10,813 nt of DNA. Source: Porphyromonadaceae bacterium (GTDB taxonomy: Bacteria; Bacteroidota; Bacteroidia; Bacteroidales; CAMTPD01). The stretch is taken from assembly GCA_003447595.1 (NCBI GenBank), contig DLYT01000014.1, positions 19,059 through 29,871 of the forward strand, written 5' to 3'. Below are positions 7,487 to 10,813 of the stretch, piece by piece; position 1 is the stretch's first letter, and each line of letters opens with the position of its first letter. The position numbers and the translations under genes are program-made. The notes under the pieces are model-generated. The model was not told the origin of the DNA, did no database searches, and worked only from the letters and a program-made list of their open reading frames with translations.

Positions 7487-9553
7487 ATGAAATTATTCAA
7501 AAATCTATATATCAATGTGACTGCTTATGTGTATGTATTAGCAAGCATGTTGCTTTTTTCTTGTCAGAATGACGAATTCGCTGATTCGGCGAAACAGGAA
7601 TCCCGAGACAACATCTCATTTGGCATATCGGCAGCAAGAGACATTCCTACGACCAAGAGTATACAGAACGCATCCGAGAGCTTCGTGCTACGCGGAACTC
7701 ATTCATCTGATACATTATTTGTACAAACCACCGTTTCAGAGGGTATTCGTTCGTCTGCGAAAACAGAGTCGCATATCGCAACACGTGGTGCTCCCGTTAC
7801 AGATATTGTTACAAGCTATGGAAAATACGGTGTGTTTTGCTACATAAAAGACCAACAAAGTCAAACCACTCATTTTTACATGTATAATGAAGAGGTAAGT
7901 TACAGTAATAATAATTGGATCACAAACGAAACCTACTACTGGCCGGGATCTAATTACGACCTGACGTTTTATGCATATGCTCCGCTTAATAATACCAATC
8001 TGACACTGCCTGATGCATCCGATGCAGTTGCGGTACCAAAGCTTACTTATACTGTGCCTTCGTTGGTTCAAGAGCAAAGCGACTTGTTGGTTGCTGCGAC
8101 AGATCAAATGTCGGGCAATCTAAAAACGCAAGTTCCCTTGAGCTTCAAACACATCTGTACCGCGATACGCTTTGATGCTCATGAACAGATACAGCCGGGA
8201 GTACTTCAAAAAATAACATTGAAAGGAATACACGGACAAGGTACTTACGATATGAATGCACACTCTTGGAGTGTAGATGCCACAACAGGTGAATATACTG
8301 TAGAACCTAGCGTAGATACAGAAGGAGGATCACCTGTGATTACATCGGGTGAAAATACCTTTATGATGATTCCTCAAGTGCTTGGCGAAAATGCAGCAAT
8401 TGAAATCGAGTTTAAAGACAAGGTCACGAACAAGGTAAATACCTTCAGCTCATCACTTAGTGGAGAATGGCTCATCGGTAAAACAGTGACTTATAAGATA
8501 TCGATAACTCCGGACTATGAACTAGACTTTATAGAGGCGTCAACACCTCAAGATGCTCACTATGTGATTTACCCCATTAAGATAAAGGCCGATCCGGCAT
8601 TAACAAATGGATGGACACTTACCACTTCAAGCGATTGGGTTACTTTGCGTACAGATCTTTCTGCGTTGCAAAAAGAGGGTTATTGGACCAGTAACGAACG
8701 AGGCGAAAAAAGTATCTCTGGAAATCCCGGAAGTGAGATTACCGTATATGCATTTTTAGATGAGAATGTTACAGATGCAACACGAGAGGCTGAGTTGACA
8801 CTGCAGCCTACCGGTTCACAAGCTTCACAAGCTAAGTTTACAATATCGCAATTGTGTCCGAGTTGGAATGGCAATGGTGTTGGAGCAGAGCGGATCGAAG
8901 AAAACAATGGCGGACCGTATCCATGGGGATTCAAATGGAATCGAAAGGTCACTTATACGGATAAAACACCATTTATATGCTTATTTCGTAAATGGGTTGC
9001 CGATTATTTTGTTGGTAAATATGGCGCACACAAGTATGTGACAGTTGAATACGATATTAGGAGCAAATTAAAAGTTGTAATTGATTACGGAAAACTAAAT
9101 AATTTAGACAATAATGCTCAAGATCTTCTAGATGGACTTAAGAATACAAAAGAATTATTTCATTTTGAAGGGGTTGGGTCTATAAGTCAGCTTGAAACTC
9201 TGTTTGATGGTTGGAGTATAAAAAAAGAATCTACAGGTGATAGCGCAACAGATGTTGAAAACTTTGCGGCAAAAATGTGCGTGAAGAAAAATAAGTTTAC
9301 AAAAGTAACGGAAACCGGATCTGATGGAGCTTTTGATGTTGCAACAATTGCAGATGAAGATATCGTTTGGTATTTACCTGCAAAAGCCGAGTTTTCATTG
9401 GTTTTGGATCAAGAGTATCCATACAGCGGAGTTTACTGGACTTCTACAGCTTACACAGATAATCTCAATGCTTATTTTGCACAAGGAGCGGGAGGTGGTA
9501 GCTATGGAGACCGTATGACTCTAAATAAAATTAGAGCATTTCGTAGAAAATAA
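7487..9553 (+). CDS. Large fimbrillin-family lipoprotein with C-terminal lectin-fold-like domain, probable tip adhesin
   Basis: A 688-residue surface protein, probably the fimbrial tip. The signal peptide ends in lipobox L23-F24-S25-C26. A long prosegment follows up to T99-R100-G101, the likely protease site; R69-G70 is a second candidate. Residues ~101-350 are a fimbrillin domain sharing blocks with the preceding gene (YYWPGSNYDLTFYAYAPL, LSFKHICTAIRF, FMMIPQVLG, VTYKISI). Residues ~360-456 resemble a BACON domain (TTSSDWVTL ... REAELTLQPTG ... KFTISQ). Residues ~457-688 begin CPSWNGNGVGAERIEENNGG and end with VWYLPAKAEF, YWTSTAY and IRAFRRK, the pattern of FISUMP/DUF1566-type domains with a C-type-lectin-like fold. 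It lacks the terminal donor strand seen in the stalk subunit, as expected for a tip. The DNA for residues ~525-565 is distinctly more AT-rich. It is the last gene of the operon. Confidence 0.85.
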   Translation: MKLFKNLYINVTAYVYVLASMLLFSCQNDEFADSAKQESRDNISFGISAARDIPTTKSIQNASESFVLRGTHSSDTLFVQTTVSEGIRSSAKTESHIATRGAPVTDIVTSYGKYGVFCYIKDQQSQTTHFYMYNEEVSYSNNNWITNETYYWPGSNYDLTFYAYAPLNNTNLTLPDASDAVAVPKLTYTVPSLVQEQSDLLVAATDQMSGNLKTQVPLSFKHICTAIRFDAHEQIQPGVLQKITLKGIHGQGTYDMNAHSWSVDATTGEYTVEPSVDTEGGSPVITSGENTFMMIPQVLGENAAIEIEFKDKVTNKVNTFSSSLSGEWLIGKTVTYKISITPDYELDFIEASTPQDAHYVIYPIKIKADPALTNGWTLTTSSDWVTLRTDLSALQKEGYWTSNERGEKSISGNPGSEITVYAFLDENVTDATREAELTLQPTGSQASQAKFTISQLCPSWNGNGVGAERIEENNGGPYPWGFKWNRKVTYTDKTPFICLFRKWVADYFVGKYGAHKYVTVEYDIRSKLKVVIDYGKLNNLDNNAQDLLDGLKNTKELFHFEGVGSISQLETLFDGWSIKKESTGDSATDVENFAAKMCVKKNKFTKVTETGSDGAFDVATIADEDIVWYLPAKAEFSLVLDQEYPYSGVYWTSTAYTDNLNAYFAQGAGGGSYGDRMTLNKIRAFRRK
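8815..8832 (+). repeat. Perfect 9-bp tandem duplication inside the tip gene
   Basis: TTCACAAGC occurs twice in a row, encoding SQA-SQA near the last strand of the BACON-like segment. It keeps the frame and looks like a recent slippage product or a linker extension; no functional role is evident. Confidence 0.7.
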
Positions 9554-9576
9554 CTCCAATTATAAAGAATACGCAC

Positions 9577-9609
9577 AAAAAAAGGCCTCCCAATAGGGAA
9601 GCCTTTTTT
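9577..9609. terminator. Bidirectional terminator between the tip gene and the RRM gene
   Basis: GGCCTCCC-AATA-GGGAAGCC (9584-9603) is flanked by seven A and six T, so transcripts from both sides would end in a U-run after a stem. On the - strand the stem is complete with one U-G wobble; on the + strand that position is a C-A mismatch, so it suits the RRM operon best. It lies 24 bp after the tip stop and 20 bp after the RRM stop. It is a near-copy of the thrC terminator. Confidence 0.9.
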
Positions 9610-9628
9610 CATATAGAATATCGTGCGA

Positions 9629-10093
9629 TTAGTATCTGTCGTTGTTACCGTATCCGCCGCGACCACCTTCGCTTCTGTAACCACCACGGTCGTTGCTATA
9701 ACCACCACGGTTGCCACCACGGTCGTTGCCATAACCACCACGGTTACCACCACCATAGCCTCCGCCACGGTTGCCACCACCATAGCCACCGCCACGGTTA
9801 CCACCGAAGCCACCACGGTTGCCACCGAAGCCACCACCAGCAGGTCTTTCTTCTTTAGGACGAGCTACACTTACATTGATAACTTTTCCTTCAAATTCTG
9901 TGTTGTTCAAGGCATCGATTGCTTTTTGTCCTTCTTCTTCGTTAGGCATTTCAACGAATCCGAAACCTCTAGATCTTCCTGTTTCTCTGTCTGTGATAAT
10001 CTTAGCTGATTCGATTTCTCCGTATTGAGCGAATAATTCACACAAGCTGTCAATTTCTGTACCCCAGCTCAAGTTCGAAACGTAAATGTTCAT
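9629..10093 (-). CDS. Small RRM RNA-binding protein with glycine/arginine-rich tail
   Basis: A cytoplasmic single-stranded RNA-binding protein of the small RRM type common in Bacteroidetes, thought to act as an RNA chaperone, often linked with cold adaptation. One RRM fills residues 1-78: RNP2 is IYVSNL (3-8) and RNP1 is RGFGFVEM (42-49), with the aromatic positions Y4, F44 and F46 intact. Residues ~81-154 form a low-complexity tail built of GGN-R-GG, GGY and ND-R-GG units, ending NNDRY. Such RGG tails bind RNA without sequence preference and can favour condensates; that is family knowledge. The length is 154 residues. It follows the cold-shock-domain gene by 19 bp on the same strand, so the two are probably one transcript, ended by the terminator at 9577-9609. 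The start is clear because the RRM strand begins at residue 2. Confidence 0.94.
   Translation of the reverse strand: MNIYVSNLSWGTEIDSLCELFAQYGEIESAKIITDRETGRSRGFGFVEMPNEEEGQKAIDALNNTEFEGKVINVSVARPKEERPAGGGFGGNRGGFGGNRGGGYGGGNRGGGYGGGNRGGYGNDRGGNRGGYSNDRGGYRSEGGRGGYGNNDRY
9741..9836 (-). repeat. Imperfect tandem repeats encoding the RGG tail
   Basis: Two 27-bp units (9741-9767 and 9768-9794) differ at two positions and encode GGGYGGGNR-like units. Two 21-bp units (9795-9815 and 9816-9836) differ at one position and encode GGFGGNR-like units. Related but more diverged units continue toward 9669. All unit lengths are multiples of three, so copy-number change would keep the frame. Confidence 0.85.
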
Positions 10094-10112
10094 CGTAATG
10101 AATGTTAAATTG

Positions 10113-10559
10113 TTATTTAATTATAGATATGTTTACTGCATTCATGCCACGAGCTCCGCGTGCAGTTTCAAAAGTAACTTTATCACCCTCTTTGATGTCT
10201 GACGGTGCGTTAGAGAAATGGAAAAAGTATTTTTCAGTACCCCTCAAATCTTTGATAAATCCATATCCCTTACTCGCGTTGTAGTGTTCTACCCTACCAT
10301 TGTACAATTCCGGTTCGTCTGGTTCCGTTTGTTTAGGTGCGGAGATTGAAATTGTAGAAGCATCAATCTCTTCTTTAGGTTTTACATCTAGAGGATTTGA
10401 ATGTAATACACCGAATTCATCGACATAAGCAAACATTGAGTCTTGAGAGTCGTTTCCACTATTTTGCAAACGTTGTTCTTTTCTTTTCTGTTTTTCTTCT
10501 TTTTTCTGTTGTTTCAACTTTTCTCTGTCACGCTTATTCGTAATGATTCGTTTTGTCAT
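10113..10559 (-). CDS. Cold-shock-domain protein with basic N-terminal extension
   Basis: A predicted cytoplasmic nucleic-acid-binding protein that would melt RNA structure. The C-terminal residues 86-148 are a cold-shock domain (OB fold): RNP1 is KGYGFI (97-102) and RNP2 is YFFHFS (111-116), followed by KEGDKVTFETARGARGMNAV. Residues 1-30 are extremely lysine/arginine/glutamate-rich (REKLKQQKKEEKQKRKEQR) and probably helical. Residues ~40-85 are a linker containing MFAYVDEFGVLHSNPLD. At 148 residues it is about twice the size of E. coli CspA because of the extension; this layout recurs in Bacteroidetes. It is the first gene of a pair with the RRM gene. A long leader of about 200 nt may carry regulation, as for cspA. 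The start at 10559 is the only ATG that keeps the basic segment. Confidence 0.93.
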   Translation of the reverse strand: MTKRIITNKRDREKLKQQKKEEKQKRKEQRLQNSGNDSQDSMFAYVDEFGVLHSNPLDVKPKEEIDASTISISAPKQTEPDEPELYNGRVEHYNASKGYGFIKDLRGTEKYFFHFSNAPSDIKEGDKVTFETARGARGMNAVNISIIK

Positions 10560-10757
10560 GCTTTATTTTTTACGTTATGTATATTCACGTTATCTGTAAA
10601 ATATACTTGTCTATTTATATAATTCGTTGTTCTTATTTTTAAGATATACTTGAGCGCAGGAGTGGTTTTATGCATCCAAATTTGAAGTTGGAATAATCCG
10701 TTTTCATCACGGAGAATTGGCAAATACAAAGACGATTCAAAAAAGCTCCGAAAGCTT
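10560..10757 (-). other. Long AT-rich leader of the cold-shock gene
   Basis: About 200 nt separate the predicted transcription start from the cold-shock start codon. On the + strand ATATACTTG occurs at 10601-10609 and again at 10644-10652, and ACGTTAT occurs twice near 10572-10595. If transcription starts near 10757, the first bases would form a 5-bp stem-loop (AAGCT-TTCGG-AGCTT) followed by six U. The 78-codon frame here (10556-10792) overlaps the promoter and shows no protein features, so I do not call it. Confidence 0.5.
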
Positions 10758-10763
10758 AGTGTG

Positions 10764-10793
10764 TAAAGGTAGTGATAAAATTTGAAGTTCAAA
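10764..10793 (-). promoter_or_regulatory. Promoter for the cold-shock/RRM operon
   Basis: On the - strand TTTG (10793-10790) is followed after 18 bases by TACCTTTA (10771-10764), close to the Bacteroidales consensus TTTG-N19-21-TAnnTTTG with one mismatch in the -7 box. The predicted start is near 10757, about 198 bases upstream of the cold-shock ATG. A second weak -7-like TATATTTT lies at 10605-10598 without a -33 partner. Confidence 0.6.
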
Positions 10794-10813
10794 ATTTATA
10801 TCCTTAAATTGAT

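Noticed and set aside
3614..9609. A mobile element bounded by the repeated terminators
   Set aside because: There is no transposase, integrase, target-site duplication or terminal inverted repeat, so the repeat is reported only as a possible recombination trace.
9502..10028. Several frames opposite or overlapping the RRM gene, rich in Val/Thr/Ala
   Set aside because: They are by-products of the glycine-codon repeats in the real - strand gene.
10598..10605. Second promoter close to the cold-shock ATG (TATATTTT on the - strand)
   Set aside because: It differs from the -7 consensus and has no -33 TTTG at the right distance; kept only as a weak alternative.
10556..10792. 78-codon frame on the - strand upstream of the cold-shock gene
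   Set aside because: Its start overlaps the promoter -33 element, it is AT-driven in composition, shows no motif, and overlaps the cold-shock start.

Overview
The window looks like chromosomal DNA from a member of the order Bacteroidales. The evidence is an OmpA-like/DUF3575 protein, a DUF5119 (FimB/Mfa2-like) lipoprotein and two fimbrillin-family lipoproteins in a row. A TAnnTTTG-type promoter box, AT-rich start regions that mostly lack Shine-Dalgarno sequences, and an RRM protein with a glycine/arginine tail typical of this phylum agree with that. I cannot name a genus or species from the sequence alone.

Region 1 (1-3657, + strand) is the end of a threonine biosynthesis operon. It holds the 3' part of thrA (bifunctional aspartokinase/homoserine dehydrogenase, cut by the window edge), thrB (GHMP-type homoserine kinase) and thrC (threonine synthase), packed with gaps of 21 bp or less. 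Together they take aspartate semialdehyde to threonine, and the aspartokinase half lies outside the window. The operon ends in a strong hairpin that includes the thrC stop codon.

Region 2 (3658-3978) is an AT-rich gap of about 320 bp with a candidate promoter -7 box and a short inverted repeat. It is the likely control region for region 3.

Region 3 (3979-9553, + strand) is a four-gene surface fimbria locus. It encodes an OmpA-like/DUF3575 outer-membrane protein, a DUF5119 anchor-like lipoprotein (overlapping the first gene by 4 bp), a fimbrillin that is the likely stalk subunit, and a long 688-residue fimbrillin with a BACON-like segment and a C-terminal lectin-fold-like domain that is the likely tip adhesin. 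A stable hairpin without a U-tract sits between the two fimbrillin genes.

Region 4 (9577-10813, - strand) converges on region 3 across a second terminator. It is a two-gene RNA-chaperone operon: a cold-shock-domain protein with a basic N-terminal extension, then a small RRM protein with an RGG-type tail. A good promoter lies about 200 bp upstream of the cold-shock gene, implying a long leader.

The most unusual observation is that the terminators at the two ends of the fimbrial locus are the same sequence (34 of 35 positions) in the same orientation. This suggests that the locus was inserted at, or duplicated around, a terminator once shared by convergent thrC and RRM genes. I found no phage, CRISPR, transposase or RNA gene, and no system that I would call wholly undescribed.
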